Source: Parahoeflea alexandrii
Lineage (GTDB): Bacteria > Pseudomonadota > Alphaproteobacteria > Rhizobiales > Rhizobiaceae
Assembly: GCF_027214025.1 (NCBI RefSeq)
Contig: NZ_JAPWHB010000008.1
Span: 1 to 64,000, forward strand
Length of the DNA: 64,000 nucleotides
Direction of reading: 5' to 3'
In this document: in pieces, positions 1-8,549 of the stretch
Position numbering within the stretch: the stretch's first letter is position 1
Layout: each line of letters begins with the position of its first letter
The notes under the pieces: generated by a model
Seen by the model: only the letters and a program-made list of their open reading frames with translations
What the model was told of the DNA's origin: nothing
The model's database searches: none
Program-made: the position numbers and the translations under genes

Positions 1-28
1 CCCCTGCCGGGCCACGCCTTGGCAGGGG
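1..28. other. Perfect 8-bp inverted repeat at window edge
   Basis: CCCCTGCC at 1-8 is perfectly complementary to GGCAGGGG at 21-28, with a 12-nt loop. It lies within the reading frame of the truncated LuxR-type gene, and no U-tract follows. It may be chance, a leftover terminator, or a junction. Upstream sequence is needed to decide. Confidence 0.35.
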
Positions 29-193
29 CTCATGGCACCTGCGCAAAAGCAATTTCCAGACGTCAAGTTACAGTACCTTGCAAGGATGCTCGGGATTGCT
101 CCGTCGACTGTCCGCAATCAAACCCAGTCGATCTACGACAAGCTTGGCGTCAATTCCCGGGCGGGACTCGCGTCGATGTTTGCGCGTCCGTAG
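2..193 (+). CDS. LuxR-type HTH regulator, C-terminal fragment
   Basis: The gene is cut by the window edge; only the last 63 residues are present, ending in TAG at 191-193. The visible part reads as the second half of a LuxR/GerE helix-turn-helix: the segment LGIAPSTVRNQTQSIYDKLG is the recognition helix plus the conserved turn into the last helix, followed by GVNSRAGLA, typical of LuxR C-termini. The residues before it (about 1-25) do not match the usual first HTH helix well and overlie a strong hairpin at 1-28, so the upstream part may be divergent or damaged. It converges with the liv operon, whose last gene ends 39 bp away. The regulated genes cannot be told from this fragment. Confidence 0.6.
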   Translation, partial: PCRATPWQGLMAPAQKQFPDVKLQYLARMLGIAPSTVRNQTQSIYDKLGVNSRAGLASMFARP

Positions 194-232
194 ACCGGTT
201 ACCTCCGGTGGACAGATTTGGCATGCTGGGCA

Positions 233-937
233 TCAGTGACCGAAATAGGCCTTCGTCAGCTCCGGATCCGAGCGCAGTTGCTCGGGCGTGCCGCTGACGC
301 GCAGTGACCCCGTCTCCAGAACGTGAATTTCCTGAGCAAGGCTCAGGGCGAAATTGACGTTCTGCTCGGCGATCACCACCGTCAGGCCCATCTCCTGATT
401 GAGCCGCTTGAGCGCCCTGGCGATGCCGTCACAGATTTTTGGCGCGAGGCCGATCGTCGGTTCATCGACCAGCAGGATTTTCGGGTCGCTCATCAGTGCC
501 CTGCCAAGGGACACCATCTGCCGTTCGCCGCCACTCTGGGTCGCGGTTTCCTGAGCCCAGCGATCCTTGAGCACCGGAAACAGGTCATGCACCTGTTCGA
601 GCTTCTCCTCGATGGTCTCGCGCGCCGTGAAGGCGCCGACAAGCAGGTTCTCGCGTACGCTCATATAGGGAAACAGATGCGCGCGTTCCGGCGCATAGCC
701 AACCCCCAGGCGCACGATGTCGGAAGTGTCGAGCCTGGTTGTTTCCTGGCCGGCAACCTTGATCGAGCCGGTGTTTTCCACCAGTCCCATGATGGAATCC
801 ATCAAGGTCGATTTGCCGGCGCCATTCGGTCCGATAATGCCGACGATAGAGCCTTCCTCCACCGAAAGGCTGATGCCGTGCAGCGATTTCGCCATGCCGT
901 ACCGGGCGTGCAGGTCGGTGATTTCGAGAAGCGCCAT
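233..937 (-). CDS. livF: Branched-chain-amino-acid-type ABC transporter ATPase (LivF family)
   Basis: 234 residues, the normal length for LivF. Walker A GPNGAGKST is at residues 36-44, an ABC signature (QSGGERQ) lies near residue 136, and Walker B ILLVDEP follows. It is a cytoplasmic ATPase that would pair with the LivG-type ATPase encoded just upstream and power the LivH/LivM permease. It is the last gene of the leftward operon, 11 bp after livG. The family transports amino acids, short amides, urea and other small ligands. Because the operon also carries a microcompartment and glutamylation genes, the ligand here is probably an amine or amine derivative (inference), not necessarily a branched-chain amino acid. 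Confidence 0.93.
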   Translation of the reverse strand: MALLEITDLHARYGMAKSLHGISLSVEEGSIVGIIGPNGAGKSTLMDSIMGLVENTGSIKVAGQETTRLDTSDIVRLGVGYAPERAHLFPYMSVRENLLVGAFTARETIEEKLEQVHDLFPVLKDRWAQETATQSGGERQMVSLGRALMSDPKILLVDEPTIGLAPKICDGIARALKRLNQEMGLTVVIAEQNVNFALSLAQEIHVLETGSLRVSGTPEQLRSDPELTKAYFGH

Positions 938-948
938 TGTGTCCTGCC

Positions 949-1677
949 CTACTGTCCGAGATAGGCGGAGCGGACCGCCTCGTCATCCATCACCTCGATG
1001 AAGCTGCCTTCCGCGATTGCCCTGCCGAACGTCATCGCCACAGCGCGGTCGACCAGCGGCTCGAGCGCGCGAAGATCATGGCTGACGATGATGTAGGTCA
1101 GGCCTTCCTTGCGCTTCTGCGCAAGCAGATCCGAAATCTGCTCGATCTCGCCAACCGTCAGTCCGGCAAAGACTTCGTCCAGCAGCATGATTTCGGGTTT
1201 GGCGGCCAGCGTTCTTGCCAGTTCCAGTTTCCGCAGGTCACCCATCGAGAGTTCGCTGGGTTTGCGCAACAGGTCCTCGTCGCGGAAACCGACGCTGCGG
1301 GCAATGGTCAGTTCTGCGTCGGGGTCGGCGCTTTGCGTGATCATCTTCCACAGATTGTCGGGCATCATGCCGACGCGAATGTTGCCCGCCACATCCATTT
1401 CCGAGAAAGGCCGCGGCACCTGATAGGTCCGGGCGACGCCCTTCTGGATGCGCTTGTGGGTCGGCAGGTGCGAGATTTCCTCGCCATTCAATTTGATCGT
1501 ACCGGAGTTTTGCCGGTGTTCGCCCATGATCAGGCTGAAGATGGTGGTCTTGCCGGCGCCGTTGGGTCCGATCAGCGCCAGCGATTCCCCCCGATCGACG
1601 TGGAAGCTCAACCCGTTGGTGGCGACGATGCCGCCGAACCGCTTGACCACCTTGTCGAGGACCAGAAGACTAGACAT
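949..1677 (-). CDS. livG: Branched-chain-amino-acid-type ABC transporter ATPase (LivG family)
   Basis: 242 residues with Walker A GPNGAGKTT near residue 38, a slightly altered signature (LSMGDLRKLELARTL) and Walker B IMLLDEVFAGL. LivG proteins usually have about 250 residues, so it is full length. Its start codon overlaps the end of the livM-type permease gene by 8 bp, indicating translational coupling. It would form the ATPase pair with the LivF-type protein at the inner face of the membrane. Nothing looks broken. Confidence 0.93.
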   Translation of the reverse strand: MSSLLVLDKVVKRFGGIVATNGLSFHVDRGESLALIGPNGAGKTTIFSLIMGEHRQNSGTIKLNGEEISHLPTHKRIQKGVARTYQVPRPFSEMDVAGNIRVGMMPDNLWKMITQSADPDAELTIARSVGFRDEDLLRKPSELSMGDLRKLELARTLAAKPEIMLLDEVFAGLTVGEIEQISDLLAQKRKEGLTYIIVSHDLRALEPLVDRAVAMTFGRAIAEGSFIEVMDDEAVRSAYLGQ

Positions 1678-2623
1678 TTCCGGACCTCCCGGTTTGCGGG
1701 CCGCGGGTGCGCAGGCTGAGGTTTTTGAGGATCTGCATGATGCCTTTGGGCTGGTAGACGTAAAGCACCAGGGCGATCATTCCGTAGACGAGGTAGCGCT
1801 CGCTTCCCGGCAGCAGGGGCCGGAGATATTCGAGCAGGAACGTCATGAAGAAGGCGCCCATGATTGGCCCGATTATGGTTGCGGAGCCGCCAATCAGAAC
1901 GGATACGATGATCGTGAAGACGAAATTGATGTCGAACAACGCCCTTGGCGCGATCGAGCCGAGATAGTGGACATAAAAAGCGCCGCCGAGACCCGCCACC
2001 AAGGCGCTGACCATGAATGCGAACAGCTTGAGCCTGGTGGTGTTGAGCCCACTGCCGCTGACCGCCTCCTCGTTCATCGAGATGGCGTCGAGTGCAGTGC
2101 CGAGCCGTGTGCGCGATAAAAGCCACAGGGCAAGCCCGATCGCGAACATCAGGCCGAAGGACAGATAGAAATTGGGCGCGGCCCCCGACAGGATGGTCTT
2201 GATGCCGGAAATGCCCCTTGTTCCGCCGGTCAGGTCCGGCCGGATCACCTGAACGAGCTGGTACATGAGCTCCATGAAGGCGAGCGTTACCAGTGCGAAA
2301 TAGGTACCCTTGATCCTCAGTGCCGGAAGGAAGAACAGAGTTCCGCCAACCATGGTCGCCAGCACCGCGAGCGGGATCGACAGCGACACCGGCATTCCGA
2401 AACGATAGGACAGGATCGCCGATGTGTAGGCGCCGATGCCGATGAGGAAGGGATGGCCGAAACTGATGTAGCCGGTTTTTCCGGAGATGAAGTCCCAGCT
2501 CATCGCAAAGATGGCGAGGAAATTGGCGAAGATGATGATGCGCAATGTTCCATTGCTGACGAACTGCGGCAGCAGCAGCATTGCGACGGCAAAAATTGCC
2601 CAGCCGAGAAGTGGACGCGCCAT
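1670..2623 (-). CDS. livM: Branched-chain-amino-acid-type ABC transporter permease (LivM family)
   Basis: 317 residues, hydrophobic, with about 8-9 predicted membrane segments. It carries the LivM hallmark GHPFLIGIGAYTSA region and the later SALVAGLGGAFYVHYLGSI segment. I chose the ATG at 2623: it overlaps the stop of the preceding livH-type gene as TAATG, and the protein then starts MARPLLGWAIF directly with the first membrane helix. The longer in-frame extension upstream is arginine/histidine-rich shadow sequence of livH. It forms the translocation pore with the LivH-type permease. Confidence 0.92.
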   Translation of the reverse strand: MARPLLGWAIFAVAMLLLPQFVSNGTLRIIIFANFLAIFAMSWDFISGKTGYISFGHPFLIGIGAYTSAILSYRFGMPVSLSIPLAVLATMVGGTLFFLPALRIKGTYFALVTLAFMELMYQLVQVIRPDLTGGTRGISGIKTILSGAAPNFYLSFGLMFAIGLALWLLSRTRLGTALDAISMNEEAVSGSGLNTTRLKLFAFMVSALVAGLGGAFYVHYLGSIAPRALFDINFVFTIIVSVLIGGSATIIGPIMGAFFMTFLLEYLRPLLPGSERYLVYGMIALVLYVYQPKGIMQILKNLSLRTRGPQTGRSGNV

Positions 2624-3474
2624 TACAGATCTCCCCGACCGAAGAGGCCCTGCGGCCGGATCACCAGAACGCCGATGATCAGAAGCATGGTGAACACGCC
2701 GCGCAGCTCGGCGGCGATGAAGGTGGTGGTGATGATTTCCATGAAACCGATGATGTGCGCCACGATCAGCGTGCCGACGATGCTGCCGATCCCGCCGACA
2801 ATGACCACGGCCACCGCGATGATCAGCGGTGCCACCCACATCGACGGATTGAGCTGGGTGTAGGAGGCAAAGAACACTCCGGCCACGGATCCGAGCGCGC
2901 CGGAGATTGCCCAGGTCATCATGTTGACCCGATCGGTGTTAATGCCGGAAATCCGTGCGCCCTTGGCATCCATCGAGACCGCCTGCATCGCCCGGCCGAC
3001 ATGGGTCTTCTTGACGAACAGCAGCAGTCCGCCAAGGATGATCCAGCTTGCAACCATGGCGACCAGGATGTTGTTGGTGATGGTGGTGCTGCCGATGCGC
3101 CAGACGCCGCCGACAATCGGATGGAGGATCTTGGAGCTGTCGTTGAACACCAGAACGACACCCGCCTGAATGACGACGGCGAGAATGAGTGTCGAGATCT
3201 CGACGGCGACCTGATCGCCCTTCAGCCGCTTGACCAGCAGCCGGTACATCAGAACACCGGCGAGCGCGCCCATGCCGGTGGCAAACAGGAACCCCGGCAG
3301 TTTCGGCATGCCGAGCGTCTGGACACTGTAGAAATAGGCGTAGCCGCCAAGCATCAGATACGCGCCGTAGGCAAGATTGAGGACCCGGCCGACACTGAAG
3401 ATCAGGGTGAAGCCAACCGCGATCAGGGCGTACAAACCGCTCAGGAGAAAGCCTTGGATAAGGACTTGCAGCAT
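2623..3474 (-). CDS. livH: Branched-chain-amino-acid-type ABC transporter permease (LivH family)
   Basis: 283 residues starting MLQVLIQGFLLSGLYALIAV, the usual LivH opening helix, with about 8 membrane segments and the conserved RVLNLAYGAYLMLGGY and FGRGDL tail. It is separated from the upstream substrate-binding-protein gene by a strong hairpin at 3508-3543, a common arrangement that gives more binding protein than permease. The Shine-Dalgarno sequence before the ATG is weak. It pairs with the LivM-type permease. Confidence 0.92.
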   Translation of the reverse strand: MLQVLIQGFLLSGLYALIAVGFTLIFSVGRVLNLAYGAYLMLGGYAYFYSVQTLGMPKLPGFLFATGMGALAGVLMYRLLVKRLKGDQVAVEISTLILAVVIQAGVVLVFNDSSKILHPIVGGVWRIGSTTITNNILVAMVASWIILGGLLLFVKKTHVGRAMQAVSMDAKGARISGINTDRVNMMTWAISGALGSVAGVFFASYTQLNPSMWVAPLIIAVAVVIVGGIGSIVGTLIVAHIIGFMEIITTTFIAAELRGVFTMLLIIGVLVIRPQGLFGRGDL

Positions 3475-3507
3475 AAATCAACCGACCCGGTGTTTGAAGG
3501 AACCGTC

Positions 3508-3543
3508 GGAGATCCGGGCGCAGCAGCCTGCGCCCGGATCTCC
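3508..3543 (-). terminator. Perfect 16-bp-stem hairpin between livK-type and livH-type genes
   Basis: Two perfectly complementary 16-nt arms flank a 4-nt CAGC loop. The hairpin begins 14 bp after the stop codon of the binding-protein gene and precedes livH. No clear U-run follows in the direction of transcription, so it is more likely an mRNA-stabilising or attenuating element than a full terminator. The perfect stem is seen; the role is inferred from similar transporter operons. Confidence 0.7.
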
Positions 3544-3556
3544 ATCGAAGACGTGA

Positions 3557-4864
3557 TTACTTCTTGACCCAGGAGGGGACCTGGAACTCGCCGTTGGCAT
3601 ATTTCGGCGGATAGACCACTTTCGAGCTGCCGTCCTCGTACCATTGCACCACCACCATTGACGGCGCGCCGTCATCATAGGGAGGGGTGATGTCGAAGCG
3701 CAGGTTGTGCGGGTATGTCCGTCCTGTGCGTTCCTCGGTCTCTCCTGGCTTCCAGAAGCCGTAGCGCATCCACAACTCGCCGTCCTTTTCGAGGATCAGG
3801 TCCTGGTTCTCCATTGCCGGAACCCATTTGTCGAGGCCGAAGCCACCGGCTTCCTCGGCGGCGGCGAATGCCTGCTTGACGCCGAAATAGGCGTTGAAGC
3901 CGTTGAAATGCGGGTATTTCGGCCGTTCTGAACCGTATTTTGCGACATATTTGTCGGCGAATGCCTGCGAGACCGGATCAAGCGAGAAGCCGACCGACGG
4001 CACAGGGCTGAGCGTCGAGATACCACCGCCAGACCCGCCCGTGTCTTCCCAGTATTCCTGGCCCAGGGCTGCGACATTGACCCCGGTCATGGCCAGCGGA
4101 ACCTGCTGCTTGACATATTGCGAGGAGACGACTTGGCTGTTGACCGAGGAGATGATGTAGATGAAGTCCGCGCCGCTTTCGACCGCTCGGCTGAAGATCG
4201 GCGAGAAATCGACAGTCGCGGGATCGTAGACGATGGTGTCGACCACTTCGATGCCTGCTTCCGGCGCCAGCAGCCCAGTGACGAGCCCGTTGATGGCGCC
4301 GCCGAAAGCCGTGTCCTCCTGCAGGATGACGGTCTTCTTCCATCCCATCTTCCCGGCCAGAATGTCCTTGCCGAAATCGACATAAAGCGTGGCCAGCGCC
4401 TCGTCGGAGGCGACGTTCATGAAATACATCTTGTAGGAGTCGTAATCCTCGACAATCTTGTCGATGATCGTGATCGAGGAGGTCCAGGTGTCCAGCGTCG
4501 GGATCTTGTACTCGACCATCCGGGGCAGCCAGCCGAGCGAGACGTCGTCGACGTCGCCCGAAACGATGAATTCCACCTCCTCGGTTTCGGCGAGATACTC
4601 GTAAGCCTTGATGCCTTCGGTCACATCTTCGCCGGTATCGGCCTTGACCAGTTCGATGGTCTTGCCGCCGAGCACGCCGCCTGCAGAGTTGAGTTCTTCA
4701 ACGGCAATTTCGGCGCCGCGCAATGTGCTGCGTCCTGCATCCGAGGCGAAGGAGCCAATAAAGCCGATCTTCACGGTATCTGCTGCAAAGGCCAATGTGC
4801 TCATTGACATGCTCAGCGACAACGTAAGCGCTGCCAGTCCGGTTTTTACTGCTGACGTTTTCAT
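3557..4864 (-). CDS. Periplasmic substrate-binding protein of Liv-type ABC transporter
   Basis: 435 residues with a clear Sec signal peptide (Lys-rich start, hydrophobic Leu/Met/Ser core, cleavage after about residue 28 at AFA-A). The mature part begins DTVKIGFIGSFASDAGRSTL, the usual type I periplasmic-binding-protein opening. It is somewhat longer than classical LivK (about 370), as is common for amide/amine-binding relatives. The start ATG is preceded by GGGAG. It is the first transporter gene after RidA in the operon and is followed by the hairpin at 3508-3543. The ligand cannot be read from the sequence; context suggests a small amine or amino compound. Confidence 0.88.
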   Translation of the reverse strand: MKTSAVKTGLAALTLSLSMSMSTLAFAADTVKIGFIGSFASDAGRSTLRGAEIAVEELNSAGGVLGGKTIELVKADTGEDVTEGIKAYEYLAETEEVEFIVSGDVDDVSLGWLPRMVEYKIPTLDTWTSSITIIDKIVEDYDSYKMYFMNVASDEALATLYVDFGKDILAGKMGWKKTVILQEDTAFGGAINGLVTGLLAPEAGIEVVDTIVYDPATVDFSPIFSRAVESGADFIYIISSVNSQVVSSQYVKQQVPLAMTGVNVAALGQEYWEDTGGSGGGISTLSPVPSVGFSLDPVSQAFADKYVAKYGSERPKYPHFNGFNAYFGVKQAFAAAEEAGGFGLDKWVPAMENQDLILEKDGELWMRYGFWKPGETEERTGRTYPHNLRFDITPPYDDGAPSMVVVQWYEDGSSKVVYPPKYANGEFQVPSWVKK

Positions 4865-4949
4865 TGCGTACTCCCTTGTTGATCAGTGCTGTTCCGTTTT
4901 TCCATTTTTTCTCGACCCGATGTTCCCCCGGGCTAGATCAGAAATCTGT

Positions 4950-5348
4950 TCATTCCTCCCCGTCGAAAATGATTGCGTCGGCCTCGATCTCGATCATCAT
5001 GCCAGGTGTCGTCAGGCCGGCCTGGACACCGCTTGTCACCGGGTCTATGCCCTTGAAAATTTCGCCGTGGGCCTTGACGAAGCCACCGCCGCCTGCCGCC
5101 ATATCGGTCAGGAACGCGCGTGTGCGCACCACATGTCTCATTGATGCACCGACTTCCCTGAGAGCTTCCTCGATGCGTTTGAAGATGAAGATCGATTGCG
5201 CATAGGTGTCGCCCGGCGCGTGCAGCAATCCACTGGGCTCGATTGCGGTTGTGCCGGCCACGTACACAAACTGACCAACCCGTTTGACGCGCGCATAAGA
5301 GCCGATCTCTTCGAAACGTCCGCCGGATTTGATCGTTTGCACCCGCAT
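4950..5348 (-). CDS. RidA/YjgF/YER057c-family imine/enamine deaminase
   Basis: 132 residues. The order VGQFVYVAGTTAI, the VVRTRAFLTD segment with the conserved ligand-binding Arg, and the C-terminal EIEADAIIFD strand match the RidA family. I chose the ATG at 5348, giving the usual RidA length; the longer in-frame form is shadow sequence of the dehydrogenase gene upstream. RidA proteins hydrolyse reactive imines and enamines released by amine-oxidising or PLP enzymes. Its position 2 bp after the MDH-like gene, in an operon with an opine-dehydrogenase-like gene, fits hydrolysis of an imine intermediate to aldehyde or ketone plus amine (inference). There is no N-terminal extension that would suggest encapsulation. 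Confidence 0.88.
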   Translation of the reverse strand: MRVQTIKSGGRFEEIGSYARVKRVGQFVYVAGTTAIEPSGLLHAPGDTYAQSIFIFKRIEEALREVGASMRHVVRTRAFLTDMAAGGGGFVKAHGEIFKGIDPVTSGVQAGLTTPGMMIEIEADAIIFDGEE

Positions 5349-5350
5349 GA

Positions 5351-6541
5351 TCAGACCCCGAGCCGTTTCTTGATCGCGTCCGCCGCGGCCTTCAATGCCG
5401 CCAGCTCGTCCGGCGACAGCGTCAATTCCTCGACCGAGACAATGCCGTTGATGCCGAGATGGCATGGCACGCCGAGCACCACACCTTCGATCCCGTACTC
5501 GCCGTCGAGCATCACCGAGACTGGAACTGCGCCGGCTTTCGCGCCCCGGATGTGTTCCACCAGTTCGATGGATGCATGGGCTGGCGCCAGTGTTGCCGAG
5601 CCAGTCTTGCGCAGGGCGACGACCTGTCCGCCGCCGGTGACCGCATCGCGCACGCACGCGTCGATCTGGTCCTTGGAGAGGTAGAGGGAAACCGGGCGGC
5701 CCTTGATCTTCGCCTTTGAAACGATGGGAGCCATTTCATCGCCGTGCGAGCCCAGCGTGATGGCTTCCACATCCGACGGATTCACATTTGCAGTGCGCGC
5801 GAGCGCGTTGCGAAAGCGGCTCGAGTCCAGGGTGCCGGCCATGCCGAGAACCTTTTCTCGCGGTAGCCCCGTCGCCTTGAGCATCTCGAAGGTCATTTCA
5901 TCAAGTGGGTTTGTGACCACGATGACAATGGCGTTTGGGGCGTGGGACCTGATGGCTTCGGCGGCGGACCGGATCACGCGTGCATTGATGTTTATGAGAT
6001 CGGACCGGCTCATTCCCGGAGAGCGTGCGCGTCCCGCCGTGACGATGACGACATCGCTTCCTGCAATGGCCGACAGCTCCATTCCACCGCTGGCTCTTGC
6101 CTTCGAGCCGTTGATTCCGCTGGCGTGGTTGAGGTCCATGGCGACCGACTCCGCCAGGCCCGGCACGATGTCGACGAGCGCGATCTCGTCGACCATGTCG
6201 CCATTGGCGGCGAGATGGGCGATGTTTGCACCGACGCCGCCAGCGCCGATCAACCCAAGCTTCTTCAGGCGTGTCGCCTTGCCGATGACCTTGCCTTTTC
6301 TCGGATCGATCCAGTGCGGTGACCGCCGGTAGAGGCCGCGCATCATTTGCTTGGATCCGTCGGTCCTGGCTATGGCGGGACGCTCCAGCGGACCATTGAG
6401 CAAGTTGATGCCAAGCCGGTGGGCAGTCTCCCGTGCCAGATCGGTGACGATATCTCCCGCCATGATCTCAAGTGCCTGCTTGCCGGCCCGTTGGGCCATG
6501 CTCACATGTTCGGCACCTATGACGCGGGACTGTCTGTTCAT
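5351..6541 (-). CDS. Malate/lactate-dehydrogenase-family protein with ~90-residue N-terminal extension
   Basis: 396 residues against the usual 310-320. The C-terminal 300 residues are an apparently intact NAD-dependent MDH/LDH fold: Rossmann GAGGVGANIA from about residue 99, substrate loop RSPGMSRSDL near 173-182, VTNPLDEMTF near 209-218, and the catalytic His in LGSHGDEM (His266). The extra residues 1-93 contain an amphipathic helix and the segment IVTDLARETAHRLGI (31-45), which resembles short helix motifs seen on BMC-associated enzymes. The start ATG overlaps the stop of the BMC-T gene as ATGA. I infer a lumen enzyme that may recycle NADH by reducing a 2-oxoacid. The substrate is not determined by the sequence. 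Confidence 0.83.
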   Translation of the reverse strand: MNRQSRVIGAEHVSMAQRAGKQALEIMAGDIVTDLARETAHRLGINLLNGPLERPAIARTDGSKQMMRGLYRRSPHWIDPRKGKVIGKATRLKKLGLIGAGGVGANIAHLAANGDMVDEIALVDIVPGLAESVAMDLNHASGINGSKARASGGMELSAIAGSDVVIVTAGRARSPGMSRSDLININARVIRSAAEAIRSHAPNAIVIVVTNPLDEMTFEMLKATGLPREKVLGMAGTLDSSRFRNALARTANVNPSDVEAITLGSHGDEMAPIVSKAKIKGRPVSLYLSKDQIDACVRDAVTGGGQVVALRKTGSATLAPAHASIELVEHIRGAKAGAVPVSVMLDGEYGIEGVVLGVPCHLGINGIVSVEELTLSPDELAALKAAADAIKKRLGV

Positions 6542-7167
6542 TTGGCGGCGACTCCGTCCACCGCTTCGATGGCCTTGACGGCGGCTTCCATGGCGGTGGC
6601 TACTGAATCTTCCGTGCCGGAGATGAACAGGCGGCCGAACTTGCCGACCGCGCGCACCTCCACGATATCTATTTCCGCGGATTTTTCGGCCTCGTTGGCC
6701 GCGATCGAAATGTAGGCCGCCGGCTCGCATTCCAGGATGCCCAGCGTCTGGCCGGGAACCAGCAGGGAGCCCTTGCGCCACTTGTTGAGCAGCTGCGCCT
6801 GGTAAGGCTCAACCGACGTGATGATCTGGGTTGTCGCGACCTTTGGCTTGACGCGATCGAGCATGGTCGCGCCGAGTTCAGCCAGGATCGCATCGCGGGC
6901 GGCGCTGACTTCAGCATTGGATGGCGAGCGCAGGATGAAGAAGCCGAACTCGCGCTCGACGAGCTGCGATGTCGCTTCCACCGACGATGCCTTCAGCGCC
7001 CGGTCGATCAGCCGGAAGACGCCGTTGCCCGGGGCGAATTCCCCGATCAGCACGGTGTCGCCTGACAGGGGCACCGAGCCTTGCACCGTGGCGCCGTTAT
7101 AGGCGGCGAATTTGGGCTGCAAATTGTCGATCTGCATAAGCGCGCGAATGGTAATTCCTGATGACAC
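6538..7167 (-). CDS. BMC-T: tandem-domain bacterial microcompartment shell protein
   Basis: 209 residues, the size of a fused two-BMC-domain shell trimer. The first half carries ITIRALMQIDNLQPKFAAYN, VPLSGDTVLIGEFAPG and a later VEREFGFFILRS; the second carries ALLNKWRKGSLLVPGQTLG, ECEPAAYISIAANEAEKSA and GTEDSVATAMEAA. The arrangement resembles the permuted single-layer trimer type. I chose GTG at 7167, two bases after the ALDH stop, because it has a GGAG seven bases upstream and includes the conserved strand before MQIDN. BMC-T trimers sit in the shell facets and often have larger pores for cofactors. It is the only BMC-T gene in the window. Confidence 0.85.
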   Translation of the reverse strand: MSSGITIRALMQIDNLQPKFAAYNGATVQGSVPLSGDTVLIGEFAPGNGVFRLIDRALKASSVEATSQLVEREFGFFILRSPSNAEVSAARDAILAELGATMLDRVKPKVATTQIITSVEPYQAQLLNKWRKGSLLVPGQTLGILECEPAAYISIAANEAEKSAEIDIVEVRAVGKFGRLFISGTEDSVATAMEAAVKAIEAVDGVAAK

Positions 7168-7169
7168 AA

Positions 7170-8549
7170 TCACTCTCCATATTCTTCGTAGATGTCGCGC
7201 CAGGGCCTGTTTTCGTAGGCAACACGCTTGATGTTGATGAGATGCAGTGCCGTCACATTGTCCGATGTAATCGAACCCGACCATGTGCCCGTGCCCAGCA
7301 TGAAGCTTGGCTCCAGCGCCGTCGAATACCCCATGCCGCCCATGATCGCCGGCGTGTTGACCAGGACGCGGCCGACAGGAATGGCCGAGTATTTCGACAC
7401 GACTTGCGGGTCGTCAGAGTGAATCACCGCAGAATGCCCCCAGCCTTCGAACCTGGCGATGCCGAAGGACAACTCCATGCCGTGGGCTTCATCGCGCGCT
7501 TCATAGAAAGCCAGAACGGGATTGAGTTTCTCGGCCGACAATGGACGGTGCCAGCCAATCTCGCTCTCGTCAGAGACAAGGCAACGGGTCCTGGGAGGAA
7601 TGGAGAACCCGGCTTTTGCCGCCAGGACGTGAGGAGATTGGCCGACATTTTCCGGATTCATGGCCTGCTTGCCGGTGAAGATCACCTTGGCAAGGCTGGC
7701 GGCTTCCTGCGGGGTCATGAAATAGGCCCCGCGCATTTTCAGCTCGTGACGCAATTCGCGGGCGATCTGCTTGTCCGCGATCACGGCCTGTTCGGACACG
7801 CAGGCCGTGCCGTAGTCAAAGCTCTTGGATGTGACGATCTGCTCGGCCACTTCGCCAATCTGTCCGGCCTTTGACTTGTGCACGTAACACGGCACGTTGC
7901 CTGCGCCGACGGCCAGCGTCGGCTTGCCGGAGGAATAGGCGGCCTTGACCATGCCGGGGCCGCCGGTTGCCATGACGACCGAGGTCCGGCGGTGCTTCAT
8001 CAGTTCGGCGGTGCCCAGAATGGTAACGTGCTCAAGGCACTGGATCAGTCCCTTCGGTGCGCCCATCTGTTCGGCGCATTCGGCCATGATGCGGACCGTT
8101 TCCAGGCCGGATTTCACGCCGCGCGGGTGGGGCGCACAGACAATCGCATTGCCTGCCTTCACCGCGGAAAGAACCTTGTAGATGATGGTCGATGTCGGGT
8201 TGGTCACCGGAATGAGCGCTGCGACCACGCCCATCGGTTCGCCGATCGCCAGAACCTTTGCAGCATCGTCGCGCCAAAGCACGCCGAGGGTTGTAACCTC
8301 TCGCAAATAGTCGGCGACCGACAGGGCGTTGAACAGGTTCTTGACGCGTTTGTCGGGCACGTTGCCATAGCCTGTCTCAGCAACAGCGATCTCGCCAAGA
8401 CGTTTGGCTTCGGGTTCGATTGCCCGTGCCATCGCGTCGACGATTTCATCGACCTTGGCGGGGTCGGTCCCGAGAAAAGCCTGGTAGGCGGCAAAGGCGC
8501 TTTCGGCACAACGGCGCGCGGCGGCGATTGACTTGAGATCGTCATCCAT
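7170..8549 (-). CDS. CoA-acylating-type aldehyde dehydrogenase, BMC signature-enzyme candidate
   Basis: 459 residues, the length of stand-alone acylating ALDHs (EutE/PduP, AdhE N-domain and SauS relatives). The catalytic Cys250 lies in SFDYGTACVSEQ, matching the acylating subgroup pattern (FDNGxxCASEQ), and the C-terminus (SDNVTALHLINIKRVAYE) is also characteristic. Such enzymes convert aldehyde + NAD + CoA to acyl-CoA + NADH. The N-terminal 25 residues form an Ala-rich amphipathic helix that could double as a shell-targeting segment. The gene overlaps the opine-DH-like gene by TGATG and lies 2 bp before the BMC-T gene. No phosphotransacylase or alcohol dehydrogenase, the other usual metabolosome core enzymes, is encoded in the locus. 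Confidence 0.85.
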   Translation of the reverse strand: MDDDLKSIAAARRCAESAFAAYQAFLGTDPAKVDEIVDAMARAIEPEAKRLGEIAVAETGYGNVPDKRVKNLFNALSVADYLREVTTLGVLWRDDAAKVLAIGEPMGVVAALIPVTNPTSTIIYKVLSAVKAGNAIVCAPHPRGVKSGLETVRIMAECAEQMGAPKGLIQCLEHVTILGTAELMKHRRTSVVMATGGPGMVKAAYSSGKPTLAVGAGNVPCYVHKSKAGQIGEVAEQIVTSKSFDYGTACVSEQAVIADKQIARELRHELKMRGAYFMTPQEAASLAKVIFTGKQAMNPENVGQSPHVLAAKAGFSIPPRTRCLVSDESEIGWHRPLSAEKLNPVLAFYEARDEAHGMELSFGIARFEGWGHSAVIHSDDPQVVSKYSAIPVGRVLVNTPAIMGGMGYSTALEPSFMLGTGTWSGSITSDNVTALHLINIKRVAYENRPWRDIYEEYGE

